Shown here in pieces: positions 41,094 through 54,950 of a stretch of 64,000 nt of DNA (position 1 is the first letter of the stretch; every line of letters begins with the position of its first letter). The stretch covers positions 19,135,922 through 19,199,921 of the forward strand of contig CM068319.1 in the NCBI GenBank assembly GCA_034766995.1. Reading direction: 5' to 3'. The stretch comes from Acanthacorydalis orientalis (lineage: Eukaryota; Arthropoda; Insecta; Megaloptera; Corydalidae). A model generated the notes under the pieces. The model made no database searches and had not been told where the DNA came from. It saw only the letters and a program-made list of their open reading frames with translations. Made by a program: the position numbers and the translations under genes.

Positions 41094-41742
41094 ATAAGGG
41101 AATATATGTGTTTAAAAAAAGTTTTTATTTGTCGTGGTCTTGATAACAATGAGCACAAAACATTTATGTATTGAGGTTGCGACCCAAACAAGCGCAAGTC
41201 TTAACGATATGTTTTTATTATAAAGCAAATATGGTATTTCAAACCAGAAACTGTTTTTCATTGAATACTGTTTACGAAAAATGTACTTTGCAAACGATTC
41301 AGTTGCATGAAATAGAATTTTGTGTAGGATTTATGTTACTTGAAAATCCGTTCAAACTATCATCAGATATATTACATAATTAAAGGGATTCTGTTCAACA
41401 ACCACATATGGCATTGTCTGTGGTTATTGTACATGGTAAGGGATTTATGCACGTATTTGTGCGCTGAAATATGTTACATTCATATAAAAGTTTTCATAAT
41501 TTCCATATTTATTTCCATTTGATTTATATCGAAAACAACAGAATTTTAACTACTCGCTTGGTATATATTGTATTTCGATTTGGTGATTTATTTACTTGAG
41601 TTTAGTATATTTTTAAAAAATAGTAATGTATAAAAGTACAAAATATGTGTTTTTTTCATACGAATGAATTATTTTCTACTTTTGTGGTTTAAGGGTGTGT
41701 ATATATGATCTCTTTCTCTATCTCTATATATTTACATACATG

Positions 41743-41790
<48 letters not shown>

Positions 41791-42653
41791 GTAGAGAAAG
41801 TGAAAGTTTAATTAAAATAATTATATTTTTTTTATTGTTAGAAATGTGTGTTGTATATTTTATTTCAAAACTGAGTTATATACATTTTCAATGTACATAG
41901 TTTTTTTAGTTTTTGTTTCATGTCAGTAACACCCAACTGATGCTTCTTTTCTCATCCATTCATTACTTTTCGAGTCACGAAAAGTTAACAACTACATTTG
42001 TCTCTCAATGTCTTATTGGAATGTCAAAGTTTATTCACAATTTTCTTTACTGAATATATATATATATATATATATAAATGTATATATATATATATATATA
42101 ACAAAATAAAAGTAAAACTTGAGATTGTTGTTTTCAGTTTTTGTCTTTTTTATTAATTTCATACGTACATTTACAACTCTATTCTAGTTGACTGCTTCTT
42201 TATTTCAATTTACTTCTTATTAGATATTTATTTCTATGATTTATTTGAATTTTCACATTCGTTTGGAATTATTTGTCAGCATCGTGAAGTATGGCCCGAA
42301 ACAAAAATATATTCTTTCTTTTATTAATCCTATATAAACGAAATTCAATCGATTTTTCATCGAAGTGGACAAAACATTTTTGTTATCAGAGTGACTGTCA
42401 CAGTTGTTACAATGGAGTAAAAAATCTATTCTTTCCAATCCTTGTTTAATAAATGATAGATATATTGTATAGAAGTATTCTTTTGTGAGATTAAATTTAA
42501 AAAACTTCTATAATATAATAGTAATTAAAAGTTTCTAGATTTATTTTCAAAAAAGTTCCAAATACATTTTATATTTAATATATGAAGCATTTATTTTTAA
42601 ACCTGAGCGCTGTGTTTTTTATCTCTAATAACAAAGCTTTAATATTATTTTTA

Positions 42654-42687
<34 letters not shown>

Positions 42688-43660
42688 CATGTTTAAGCAA
42701 GTTTTTTTTATTTATTATTTTAACTAATATTAAAACCAAATATTTTTTTTACTCAAAGATATTGTATTACGAAACAATGCAATTTTGTTTATCTAGCGGT
42801 TTTTAAATTTTAATTTAAAATTGTCTTTTGAAATGTAGGTTATTACTTTGAAAATGTTTTATGTATATAAAAATTTGATAGTTAGATTCGAGGTTTTCTA
42901 ATTTAAGAATATTTGAAAAACACAATTGTGTTGTTAACTTCAATTTGTGCAGAAGGCTAAAATTTTAAAAGCTATTAACTTCTACTTTTATTATTAGTTT
43001 GTATACATACACACACACTAACATTTGTATATATATACATACATACATGTACCGGCTTTACAATTATTTACCAACAAAAATATTTACCAAAAAATAGGGA
43101 AAAGACAAAAAACCATTCTTTTTATATATTTTTTAAAAAATTCTATAAAAAATATAAAAAATGATTGACGTTTACTTTATACAACCACATAAAATGATAT
43201 TCATTTGTCCTATGAAGATTTTTTCATAGAATGAAAAGATATATCAAAGTAATTTCAAATCAGTTGGTTTATTATTACTGAAATTTTATTGTCAATATTA
43301 ATAGTTATGGTCGAATAGAAACAGTTCATATTTAAATATCATCCATGTTGAATAAGTATCATAAATTCGTTGTCAAGAAATATTGTGCAATGTATATCAA
43401 ACTAAATTACATGTAACAATACTTGCACGTTACATAAAATAACAGTGCTTTATGAAAATCTGTGCAACGCGTCAAAAGATATAGCAGTTCGTAAATTGCT
43501 TGTAGTTTGCACTTTATCATTTCGCATACAAGTCGTTTGTAGAACAGTAACCGAATGACAGTTAACAAATTTCTCAACTTTAAAAAAAATTGTATTCTTG
43601 GCAACAATGTAGATGTATATACTATATTCTTATATATTTTGTACATAGATGCATAGCTAC

Positions 43661-43698
<38 letters not shown>

Positions 43699-43777
43699 AA
43701 CAGCGTATCTTGAATATGATCGAAAAAGTTTTATAAAAGTTGATGTAAATTTACATTCGAATTCCGAGAAGATTCGT

Positions 43778-43828
<51 letters not shown>

Positions 43829-44940
43829 TTTATAATTTATATTTAAAGAACATCTCTGATTTATTTTCTTACATTTGTTTCTATCTTTTAATAATTCAGG
43901 AACTTGTGTAACTATGTAATCATCAAAAATACATTTTTAAATGTAAAAATATTTGAAATGTTTCATTTAATTCAAATGCATGTAGTTTTTAAATGTGTTT
44001 TTTATCCTTACAGTTAAATAGTAGAAACAGATTGTAAATTTATTGTCTATTAAAATGGATGAGAAGTATAAATAGGCACTTTATACTTATTTATAGTTTG
44101 AAAATTATTATTTTTTTTATTTTATATTACACATTAGAAAATAACAGTAATAGTAAAGTGTAAATACATTTGCCTAGAACAGTAAATTTGGTGGTAGGAG
44201 ATAAAAATATGGTAGTATGTTTGATGAATTTTATGTTAATGTGTAAGGAAAGCTATCTGAAAATACAAAATGGAAAACAGTTCTTTAAACGAATTTGTTT
44301 GTTCAAAAACAAAAATTAATAAAATACTATAATGAACATTTTCTTAAATTGTTCCAATATCGATAGAAATTTAAATAATACAGCAGATTAAATTTAATTT
44401 ATGATATCTGACATTTAAATTACTCAGACTTTTCTCTAATCCAGCAAAGTATACAAATATTTATGATCAAAAATATTCAATAAATAATTGTTAATTGTTG
44501 TTTATACATATTTTTCTGTACTTTAGCACGTTGAGGATGCACAATTCAAATACGCATAACTAATTATCAAAAATGATCAAAGATCAGTTATTAAATATTT
44601 TTTATAAGAAAGAAATGTTATTTAAGTGCCGGGAAAGAAAAAAATATATTCAAAATGAATTTATTTATAGTGATAAATCTGTATTGCATCTAAGATATAT
44701 TATTAAGAATAATTTTTCAATAATTAATATTTAATTAAGTTTGATACGACACATATATAAAAAATAAAACACTGCGTACTGTGTAATTCGTTTTATGTGC
44801 ATAACATTTCATTCGAAAATTCTAAAACCTTTTCTAGATAGATTTCTAACTTGGTTAAGTAAACACATAAAACCCTACTAAGAGTAATCCCTAAATTGAT
44901 CTAATTAGGAAGTTTACTTGAGCTGAAGTTCGTTATAGCT

Positions 44941-44942
<2 letters not shown>

Positions 44943-45011
<69 letters not shown>
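44943..45011. repeat. (TA)n microsatellite, about 69 bp
   Basis: Pure TA run within an otherwise ordinary stretch. It supplies most of the minus-strand frame at 44914-45117. Confidence 0.95.
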
Positions 45012-45013
<2 letters not shown>

Positions 45014-47131
45014 CAGATACTTTTACTACAACGTCGGAAAGTACCAATAACTTTAATCACAATCGTATATAAACATGCCCAGTCGAATGATTTATGTACA
45101 CTAGAATGTGTGTACACGTATTCGGTATATTTGCGATATTAAACACAAACACATTGTGACGTCCGCGCATTACCAAGTCTGATATGAATTGGCTTTCATC
45201 TTGTATATTACACATTCTGGTGTTTTTATAACATTTATCTTTGTTCAGGGTAGTATTTTATTAGACTGGTATTATTATTATTTGTTTATTTTAAACATAA
45301 ACATCATTTATAAAACAATATATTACAACACGTCATATTATTAAAAAAATATATAGTAATTAAAATACCTAAAATTTATATTCTCATTGATAATCTAAAC
45401 AATCGCAATCAATTAAAATTGAAGTAAAAATTATTATTGACTATTAAAATATATCAATTTCGTTATATAAAACAAGAGAATATTTTTTTATGAAGAGAGA
45501 TTATAAAAATTTTAATGTCAATTATATTTGTAAACGAGTACACGTAAAGGCCATTAAATTACGATGACGTTGAATGAAATGACGAAGAAAGAAAGCAGAA
45601 AAAATGTTCCATCATAACACATTCACTTACCACTCGGTTCAGACGATTTGCAACTTTTATTTAAAACAAAATTTATCTTTCGCGAGTTTTAAAAAGTATT
45701 CATCATAATTCTAAACTTGGACAGTTTTTCTTTCATCTAGCACACAACAAAATGAAATATGGCTCTTTGTATTGAAGTTAGATACAGTATCAAAAAATGA
45801 GTTCAACTAACAACCATATATTACACGCGACATATTTCGACTTTGAAAAAAAATGTCTTTATTGAGTTTTTCTGTTTTTGTGTTGTTGTTTACTTTATTA
45901 TATTAATAAGGTATTCGTTACTAGAATATTTTTAATGGATTGATATGTTCTGAGAAAATGTATGGAAATAATATGATGTCTAGACACGAATCTTCTAATT
46001 GCTTTTTCACATGATTTTTTTTAATTATCAATTAACAGATGTTAAATATGGAAATTTTTTTCTATTCCTTTTATATTGTTAAGTTCATTCTTTAAGTTTA
46101 TGACATTAAAAAGTTAAAAAAATTAAGTTTACTGTGAGGAGTGCACTCTGATTATAAAACATGGCTAATTTATAGGAATATCAGATGAATTTATTTTTTT
46201 TATTTTTGTTTCTGGGAAAAAATAAATATCTTTGATTTCATGCAATTCTTACATAAATTGTAGTCATGACACTATCTATAGTATTTTTGTAGAATTACTC
46301 TCAGATTTTTTCTTAAATTTATATTTACATTTTATGTACACATGTCAATTAATCTATAATGATTTCTTAACTCCCGAATGACAACAGTGACAAAACCATA
46401 CTATTTACACTTATTGGTCAAATATATCAAATAGTATTATTATAATATATTTAATTTTTATTTTCCTTAGTTATTCTAAACTTTTTTCAATTAATTCACT
46501 TCTATTTTAATTTAAATTAAAAAAAGTTCAGTTTTCATAAAAAATCAGTTCAGATTTATAACTAAATTTGAGCAATAAAATTATTCAATTAGAAAAATAA
46601 TATCCAATAATAATACAATATATTTAACCAACAATCAATATGATAAAAACTTGAAGAAACTTTTGTAGTATTTATTGATTTTTATCAGTTAGAATCTATT
46701 TAAAAAAAATCATTAAAGAGATTTGATTTCAATTAATTTTTAAAATAGTAAATCGAAGAAAGACCTGTTGTATAGAACTATTCAATTTCATAATGAGAAA
46801 TTTTATGCTCTTTTGCGTTATTTTAATTATTATTTATACGATTTAATTAAATAGTAACATATTCATACGGTTTATTTTAATCATTTTATTTTTCAATTAA
46901 ATGAAAAATCTCATTCAATTCACACAAACATGTTTATATATATATAAACATTGGAGTTATCGGAATAATGCCAGTTCGAATGAATTATTTTATTTTGTAT
47001 TCAACACGTTCCAATACAGATTTTATACATCGTTCTGCAATTACATTTCCAATATACACATTGTGTTTATGGTTTTGGGTACATGATTTGTTAAATAAAT
47101 TGCTCAGTTTATAATTGTATGTCTGTAATTC

Positions 47132-47162
<31 letters not shown>

Positions 47163-47167
<5 letters not shown>

Positions 47168-47602
47168 GGTAAAAAATAATTTGGTGCCTTTAAATTGAAT
47201 CAGTCATAACTTGTTTTAAATTAAAATATTTTCTCGTTGTTTTAGGATTATTAACTGCCACCCTTAACATTTAAAAACACTATATATCTTGGTCAAGTAG
47301 TTGACATATCATCACATAACAGTACTTAATACGATGGCGTTCGAAAAACAGCATATTAAGTAAATTATACTTGAAAAACGAATGTTACTGAAGCTTCGAA
47401 AATATTTTGCTCAGCTTTGGGGGAAGGTGTTGTGACGCATAAATATGCAAAAAATACTAAAATAGTGGAAGAGGAAAAATAATAAAATATACGAAGAAAA
47501 TTTACAAAAAAATCATGGGGGATATTTTGAGGATTGAAATGTGTTCCATTTCTTCGTAAACATTCAATTTCAATAAAAAAAGACACCAGATTAATTTATA
47601 CA

Positions 47603-47607
<5 letters not shown>
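47163..47607 (+). mobile_element. internally deleted mariner-like element, about 445 bp
   Basis: The left end (47163-47188) and the reverse complement of the right end (about 47582-47607) share TAAT[T/C]TGGTG[C/T]C and weaker matches outward. Both ends abut TA, the mariner target, inside a (TA)n array. Between them are transposase N-terminal and C-terminal pieces. A full mariner is about 1.3 kb, so about two thirds is missing. The element is not autonomous. It sits in what is probably an intron. Confidence 0.7.
47334..47537 (+). pseudogene. mariner transposase remnant (start and end only)
   Basis: Mariner transposases cut and paste DNA with an N-terminal helix-turn-helix region and a DD34D catalytic core. 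Here ATG 47334 opens with MAFEKQHIK, then a stop. A second frame reads TEASKIFCSALGEGVVTHKY, matching the family's paired-like N-terminal region. A last frame ends NHGGYFED and a stop, like the family's C-terminus. The catalytic domain is absent. At least one stop and two frame changes show that it is dead. The subfamily is uncertain. Confidence 0.7.
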
Positions 47608-47670
<63 letters not shown>

Positions 47671-47846
47671 ATCTGATTTGAATTCTACGTAACTAGAATT
47701 ATATTAGACATTACAATTTACACAATTTGTTTGCAAACAGAAATTACTTATCACAAGATCGTTGAACCCCTAGTATGTCATCAATTTACTAGTAACTCAC
47801 TGATTGTAACTACTCTATTTATTAAATACAGTAACATACGTACCGA

Positions 47847-47907
<61 letters not shown>
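47607..47907. repeat. two (TA)n arrays flanking 180 bp
   Basis: Arrays at 47607-47671 (immediately abutting the mariner right end, interrupted by TAATG) and 47850-47907 (interrupted by TATG). Confidence 0.95.
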
Positions 47908-49739
47908 TGTTACTCAATTTTATATTCTTGTATAATGTACTTTAATTAAAAATATTTTTTCCAATAATGAACAGATATTTTTAATTTCAAAATCTCTTCA
48001 AATTTAAAATCAATATTTTTCTTTCATAAAAACTACCGCTATTTAAAATATTATCACGAATTGTTTATTGAAGCTTGTTTTATAATTAACACACTTTTTA
48101 AAAATAAATTCGAATATATCCATTGGTTGTTTCTTATAATAATTCTCATGATATTGGAAGTGTGAATTTATTAAGATTTTAATTATTTAGGTAAACTTAA
48201 AATATTTCATTTCATCTGTTTTCCTTGTTATTGTATTTTTATAAAAAGTCATATTATTTTAAAATATTGAAAATAAATTTCTATGAACCTAAGACAAATA
48301 AACAATCAATTTATACATAACTGGAACACAATTAAAGAATAGTGTTTTTATGAAATACATATTTCAGTTATAATTTTTAAGAAATAATAAATATATTGAA
48401 ACTTGGTTTTATTGAAATTAAATTTGATATATAAAAAATATTTTACCTTTATTATGAACATATTAATATACAATCTTGTTAAAAATACGAATATATATGT
48501 ACATTAATAAATACATTAAAAATCAAATATGATTTCAAAACAATATCAATAAAATTCAAACAAATCTTTTACAAATGTACTTGAATCTAAAGAAAATCTC
48601 AATACTAAGCTGGTATGACATTTGGGATTTAAAAGAGTTTCAACATTGTTTTGCAGTCGTCTTAAAATTGGAATGCGAGTTACCAAGGGGTCGTAAGCAA
48701 TCGTTTCGTTTTACATAGCTACTGAAATGAGAAACTAGATTGTTTCTTTTATTGAAATTATTCTCGAGGAAAATTTTACTTAAGTTTATTTTGTAAATTG
48801 GAATGATTATTTCTCATACTTTTTCAAATAATTTACATGATAATAAAATAATAAAAATATTGTATTTAAATAATACGTTCTAACTTTTAAAAAAATTCTA
48901 TTTCACTCAGTAAGAATTCACTTGCCAATTATTTCTATGTTTTTTTTTCTTGTAGTTTTTTCCATTTATGATTTTTAAGAGATAGTATTGTTAAGTACTT
49001 TTTATTTTATAAATGTGGTATTATTTTTCTGAAAACTTAAACATTTTGATTCAAGTTTTATAAAAAAAAGTATATTGTTTTTATATTATATTAAATTTAA
49101 TTTTAATGAAAATGTTATTGTCTTCAAATAACTTATTTAAAAATTATCACTAAGTGCACAATTATTGTGTAGCTAAAATCATTGTTGTACAATTTTAAAC
49201 TCATATTTATATTTTTCTGATATCATGTATATAATTTATGAGATTATTATCCTTAATCGAGAGAGAGGTTCTTAGGAAAATTCAGTCAAAAGGCATTTTA
49301 AAAGATTTTAATACCTTCGTGACCACTTTGTATAATAAAGTATAGTTATTTTGAAAGTTAACAATGCATTTCATACTTTTTTGCTACAACTTTTTATTAT
49401 AATACTAAGAATTAAATAAAATTTCATTAAAAGGTACATACATTAAAAAATTACCAATTAATGAGTTTTTGTAAATTTTATTTTGGAGGAATTATTTAAT
49501 TCACCCTTCTTTAATGCATAACTATTTGAAAATAACACTAACCTTTATAAGCAAAATTATATGAAGTCGGTTTAGTTTTTGAGTTGCATGTTTGCATGCA
49601 GTGTTTACATCCATACAGAATAAGACTTAGTGATTAAGAAATTTGTTTTCTATGAACATTTATTTAGAGCTAAATATAAGAATTTATATATGAAAGTACA
49701 AGCTGTTTTTTATTCACTATTAAGAAACGTTATAAAATC

Positions 49740-49790
<51 letters not shown>

Positions 49791-49908
49791 CTAAAAAGAT
49801 TATTTTCACGCAATTTGTTTCAAAAATGCTGAATTTCATATAACATTCAAACGACAACCAGGAGTTTTCTGTGAAAATCAAAAAAAAAAAAAACGCGACA
49901 GCTCTTAC

Positions 49909-50065
49909 CTGAAAAAGTGTTGACCCATGTGTCGACAACTTATGACATCTGTCCTTAATTTATGTAGTAACCGTTCAATTGTGAACCATATTTAAAAATA
50001 GAATATTCAAGACCATAGAGTAGTGTCGCGAACATAATTTATTGCAGGACGAAACAGAAAAAGGA
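49909..50065 (-). other. candidate minus-strand exon, 157 bp
   Basis: On the minus strand, GCCGACCTTTTTTGCAG (acceptor, ending at 50066) precedes 157 bases ending TTTTTCAG|GTAAGAG, a strong donor at 49908. Both sites are near consensus. Frames inside are short; the last 30 bases would read MSTHGSTLFQ from an ATG at 49938, ending in phase 0. It could be a UTR exon, a non-coding RNA exon, or a chance pair. Confidence 0.3.
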
Positions 50066-50437
50066 CTGCAAAAAAGGTCGGCGAAATCCACAAAATCCTA
50101 ACGTATATAACATTGTTGATTTATGTACCTAGTAAATTCTTACAGTAACATATTATCTTTGCGGGAAACGTATCTACTCTTCGGAGTATGAACAATATCA
50201 CACACATACATATGTACTTACATGTAGATAGAGACATGTACATACGTACGGAACATATAAGAACGAAAACCAATAGACCACGATGTTTTTACACTTGATG
50301 AACGACCAATAATTCTTTTTCATTCTAACGATGTCGTTAAGCGTGTTCGTTGAAATGAGACTAGGTTATCTCTTAAATGATAACATTTTTGTATTAAACG
50401 ATTTCACCGTGTGTGGGATCCACATGGCAATATTATT

Positions 50438-50479
<42 letters not shown>

Positions 50480-50841
50480 TTATTGAAAAGAAAAGTATCT
50501 TTCTATGAGTGATTTTCATCTGATAAGCTGTATTCAATAATTCAAGTTGACTAGTTAAAGAAAGTAAACAGCTATTAATTTTTTTCAAATAATAAATGTT
50601 AGAGCTACAGAACTTTTAACAAACCGTGTATGTTAATTTTATAAAACTGTAAATATTTTAACGACTAATTAACATATTTATAAATGAAGACATTAACATG
50701 ACTAAAAATTTACATAAAAGGTTTTATTCATTATTATTTTTTACATATTAATAAAAATGTTATAAAACGAAAACATTGTTTATTTTATAAAAATGTACGT
50801 TTAACAAAAATGTACTACTAAGATTAATATAAGTTATTTGC

Positions 50842-50857
50842 ATACACACACACATAC

Positions 50858-50935
<78 letters not shown>
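50842..50935. repeat. (CA)n(TA)n compound microsatellite, about 94 bp
   Basis: Starts with CACACACACATACATA and becomes TA, interrupted once by TATTATA. Confidence 0.95.
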
Positions 50936-50939
<4 letters not shown>

Positions 50940-51574
50940 TATAAATGTAGTATTAATTTCTCTTACAATGCCTAATTTTTGTAATTTTTCGAATGAGATA
51001 AGAATACTTTTTTAAAAAGTGTATTCAGTAGTTGAAATAGTTCAAAAAAATCGACTTTCGAAATGAAAAATCTTTAATTTTATCCTTTGTATATTTTTTC
51101 TTAATATCTAAAAACTATATGCTGTGTACGAATGATTATATGTATATAACCAAATATTTTCTTCCATTTTCATTGTATATCTTGTATTAACAGCATTGTT
51201 GAGACAGATCTTGAGTTCTATATTATTTGAAAAACATTTACAATAAAAGAAATAAGCAAAGATCTAATAGATGACTGCTTTGGCGATCATCAGAGCTGAT
51301 CTTTCCTATTTGCAGTTCCTTCATTTTCAATCAAATCTTTGAGAATATGTTTAAATATTGACCATTACCATCTTTTCTCACACATTACGTAAATTTTTAT
51401 ATGGAAATTTCAATCAAAAAGATAATTCTGATCATAAAATGGTAATGACAATAGCTGTGTTCGGGCAAAATATGAAGTTTCAGCTTTAATTTTTATAAAA
51501 TGTTTCTTAGAAAATATCAAAAACTATTCATTTCCATAAACGGTTACATCAAGAATATAAATTTAAGTAATATG

Positions 51575-51628
<54 letters not shown>

Positions 51629-51867
51629 ATGAAGTAAGACAGAAATATTTTTACTGTATAATAAGAACGTCAAAGAAACATGTTCAGAGATTATTATTTA
51701 CTTTAAAAAAATATATTGAACTGTTGAAGTTCTGTCATAAAAAATAAAAAAAAATATTATTTTGAGAATAGAAATGTATATAAAAATATCAATTTAATTG
51801 AGTTCCGATAAACTTGTCAAATACTGAAAATGCTTGTCGAGAAAAATAAACGATAGTAAATGTGAAG

Positions 51868-51970
51868 CGTTAAGCATTAGACGTCTGGTATTCGGTATTT
51901 GACGTCTGATGTCTGGTAGTAAATGTCTAGCATTTAGTAGTCGAGCGTCTGGTGTTAAATATACGATGTT
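51868..51970. repeat. degenerate GTCTGGTRTT minisatellite
   Basis: About six diverged units built on GTCTGGTATT, at 51883, 51904, 51911, 51925 and 51947 among others, often preceded by GAC or GAGC. The minus-strand frame here is a repeat translation (variants of NARHLL), not a gene. Confidence 0.75.
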
Positions 51971-52191
51971 GGCTGAACAATATTTCAACAATTCAAGTAT
52001 ATGATAGTTTTATATTATTTGTGGTTTGTGTGCGAATAGAATGAATATGTAACAAAATATATTAATATAAATTTGTTAACAATTTATCACTTACACACAT
52101 CTGTGTGTATACTCAGATATAAACACGTAAAGAATGTTATTAAATATACGTTTAGTGTGTTATTTTTTGAAAAAAATGACATATTGTCCAG

Positions 52192-52229
<38 letters not shown>

Positions 52230-53888
52230 TTTATGTCTGTTTAAATATAAGATTCATTTATAGTGATTGGAATAAGTGTTTATTTAAAGCGATTGTTATA
52301 ATCAAATTACTCTAAATAATAGTTGGAAACAAAGAAAAATCAAAATAATTTATTCATGAAACAGCAAGTATACTGAAGTGTGATACCATTGAAGTGAGTA
52401 ATTAAAATGAATTTATCAGTATATTAATGTATGAATATAGTTTGTGCATTTTTATACGTTATTATAATAAAACTATCTATTACTATTTCTTTGATTTGCA
52501 TTTTTTTTTACTTTATAAAAATCTAAATGTTATATAATCGCTAACAGATAATTTTCTTGTTATTAATTACATGAAATTGATTGTATTTTTAATGTTTTTT
52601 TTTTTAAAAAAATGAGAAGCAATCTTTTAAATTATACTACTCTTATAAAGTATACTGTCACTAAAAACATATAAAATATATTTTAAATGCATTGACTGCA
52701 ATGAATCGAGTATTAGTTTTTGTTTACGATCATTAATATTATTATAAATGAAAACGAAATGTAAAAGTTTATTAACGATGTACTGATATAATTTAAAGAA
52801 GATTAAGTAAAAAAATATAATGTATTTTACGTTTCAAATGCAACAATTATATTACTCATAAATACATCATTGATTCTGTTTTCTTCTGAATAAAAAATAT
52901 AAATTTTAGTGGCAAATGGAAGCATAAGATGTGTTTATATTGTATTCTGTATCATAATAAACTTACACGTTAAACATTTACACCTGTGTTCATGTAATCG
53001 CAACTAAAAACAAACAGAACGAGATGAAAGTACTGAAAAATTGAATAAAAAATATATGTACTTATTTCGCACAGTGTAAATCTAGTAAATCTATTGGGAG
53101 GTAATAAAGTGTAATAAGTTTTTTTTGTGCGAATTTCGAATGTTATCAGCTTTTTCTGCTTGCTTTCACTTGTACTTTTTTACAGAGAACTAGTTTAGTA
53201 TATGGATTTACGACTTGGTGTTATTGATTGTAAAGAAGTTTGTCTGTAAGATGGTATAAGAAGAAAAGTTGTTTCGTACGTGTAATATGGTTTAAAATAG
53301 CGATGAGCACATATTGGATATTTTAGACCGATGTTAAACTTGAACTGGATCTCCCTAAAAGTTTTAAGTTTGAATCGAACATGAAACTTCTGACGAACAA
53401 CCATAAAAGGAAAACTATAAAATTACAAACAGTAAACGCAATATTTCAAGGCTGAGAGCGAGAATTTTCCTTGTGGTTTTGCGATATGTTTTGTTTGAGT
53501 TCAAATTCTGTATTTTATAGGATTATGTAGAAACTTTAACAGAGTTTATTTTATAAGTACTACTTATGGTCAATACTAGTCCTTGAGGTTGAAACTAAAG
53601 CGAACATCATTTTTGATTGTTTACTTTGTTTTATTCTAGTACTTAATTACTTTTCAAGTTTATGAATTGAAGAAAGTTCGGTTCTAAGATTGTATAAATA
53701 AAACGTATGTTTTTGTATATAAAAAAATAAAGCATGTAATAAAATAAAAGATAAGAGCGAGATAAATATAAATAATTGTGTTTTTGTTATAGTCTGAATG
53801 AAACTAATAATTTCTAGTTATGAATTGAATAAAAGAAAAAATAAAAGAATGATAAAAAAGAACTTAAAGGAGAGTCGAGTAAATACAC

Positions 53889-53934
<46 letters not shown>

Positions 53935-54137
53935 ACGTGTGTATAAGTATGCATGCCTTTCTATGTATTAAGAGGAAAATTGATTAATAAAGAGTCATAA
54001 AAGAAATGGTGGTAACATAAAAAACATGAAGTTTTTCTGGAATTGTTTTAATCATGTGTTGTTAAGGTTCGTTAAATGCGTTGCTGTGGAAGCATTATAT
54101 TACTTTATAAATATTGTTATGTATACAATATATTAAA

Positions 54138-54172
<35 letters not shown>

Positions 54173-54289
54173 ATACTTATGAATTCATATAAATATGTTT
54201 CTTGAAGTGTACGTTGGGAATTATTCTGATTTATATTCTCATTCAAAACTCACTTATAAAGTTCAAATATACAAACAAACAAACGTAGA
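51971..54289. other. AT-rich non-coding sequence
   Basis: No gene is supported. (TA)n arrays lie at 52199-52226, 53897-53931 and 54140-54168. A patch at 53170-53470 is somewhat richer in G+C and holds a 69-codon minus-strand frame (53195-53404) without a recognisable motif. Confidence 0.6.
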
Positions 54290-54640
54290 ATCGTACAAAA
54301 ACGGTACGCAGTGGTCGTTACAGGGCGTGCATTCTCGGCGAAGTCGTCAAGAGACTTGGAATTCGCATCTATTCGTTTTGTTGTGTATGCGAAATAAAAT
54401 TCAAAAAAACATGAATGTCATCAAGAGCCGTTGACTGCCACGACGCGTCGCCAACGTCGTCTACATAACAGTGCTGCCAACGCAAAGCCACAGGCATCAG
54501 AACCACCACCATTTCTGAAATGCTTTCGTCTGTATTCATAGCAGGGGGTCACATCATAATATACTTCACATATAGTGCGTTCTCTTCAAAAAGTTACGGG
54601 ACTTTGTGACTCAGTTTCAATGGGTTTTGAACAGTGACAT
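54290..54640. other. CpG-rich island of unknown nature
   Basis: Composition jumps to about half G+C with many CpGs (for example ACGACGCGTCGCCAACGTCG at 54437), then falls back into a (TA)n array at 54648. The plus-strand frame 54195-54434 runs into it, but its codon use changes midway and it has no motif. The right part, from about 54574, contains TTCAAAAAGTTACGGGACTT next to a TA dinucleotide. This resembles the ends of some mariner-like elements, with no matching opposite end seen. A promoter/first exon or a transposon fragment are the main options. Confidence 0.4.
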
Positions 54641-54643
54641 TAA

Positions 54644-54696
<53 letters not shown>

Positions 54697-54902
54697 GAAA
54701 GTATATATCAATAATAACATTTCTCTGAACGTTTATAAAAAAAATACTTTCTCTTACCAATTTATTTCTTATATACCTATAATTTTCCAAGAAATAGAAC
54801 CTTTTATACTGTCTTTAATATTATTTATTTATTAATTAGCTTCTAAGTGTCTTGTTTTTAAACAAAAAATCAAAACAACACACATGCATACATACATACA
54901 CA

Positions 54903-54950
<48 letters not shown>

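Larger units (their letters stand above)
38486..47162. other. AT-rich non-coding sequence, probably intron
   Basis: No convincing gene. (TA)n arrays lie at 38561-38610, 38643-38688, 38748-38802, 38930-38980, 39643-39695, 40291-40352 (with CA), 41048-41089, 41748-41788, 42055-42100, 42649-42686 (with CT), 43663-43695, 43781-43824, 44943-45011 and 47136-47162. Non-repeat frames at 41171, 42253 and 43407 have no motif. A minus-strand GTAAGT donor-like site at 45630 lacks a clear exon. A perfect 22-bp palindrome, mostly TA, is at 46930-46951. A coding-like scrap is noted at 39704-39832. Confidence 0.55.
47908..51867. other. AT-rich non-coding sequence
   Basis: No gene is supported. (TA)n arrays lie at 49742-49788, 50443-50474, 50842-50935 and 51571-51627. 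The patch 50030-50430 is richer in CpG than its surroundings and contains the acceptor of the candidate minus-strand exon 49909-50065. Sequence at 48600-48730 is slightly mixed but has no frame. Confidence 0.55.

Noticed and set aside
41171..41383. 70-codon frame in mixed sequence
   Set aside because: It begins at TTG rather than ATG, has no splice sites at its ends and no family motif.
45625..45640. Strong minus-strand donor GAGTG|GTAAGTG
   Set aside because: No convincing acceptor or open frame bounds an exon on its 5' side.
47365..47586. Minus-strand 73-codon frame
   Set aside because: It lies inside the mariner remnant, whose plus-strand reading matches transposase at both ends.
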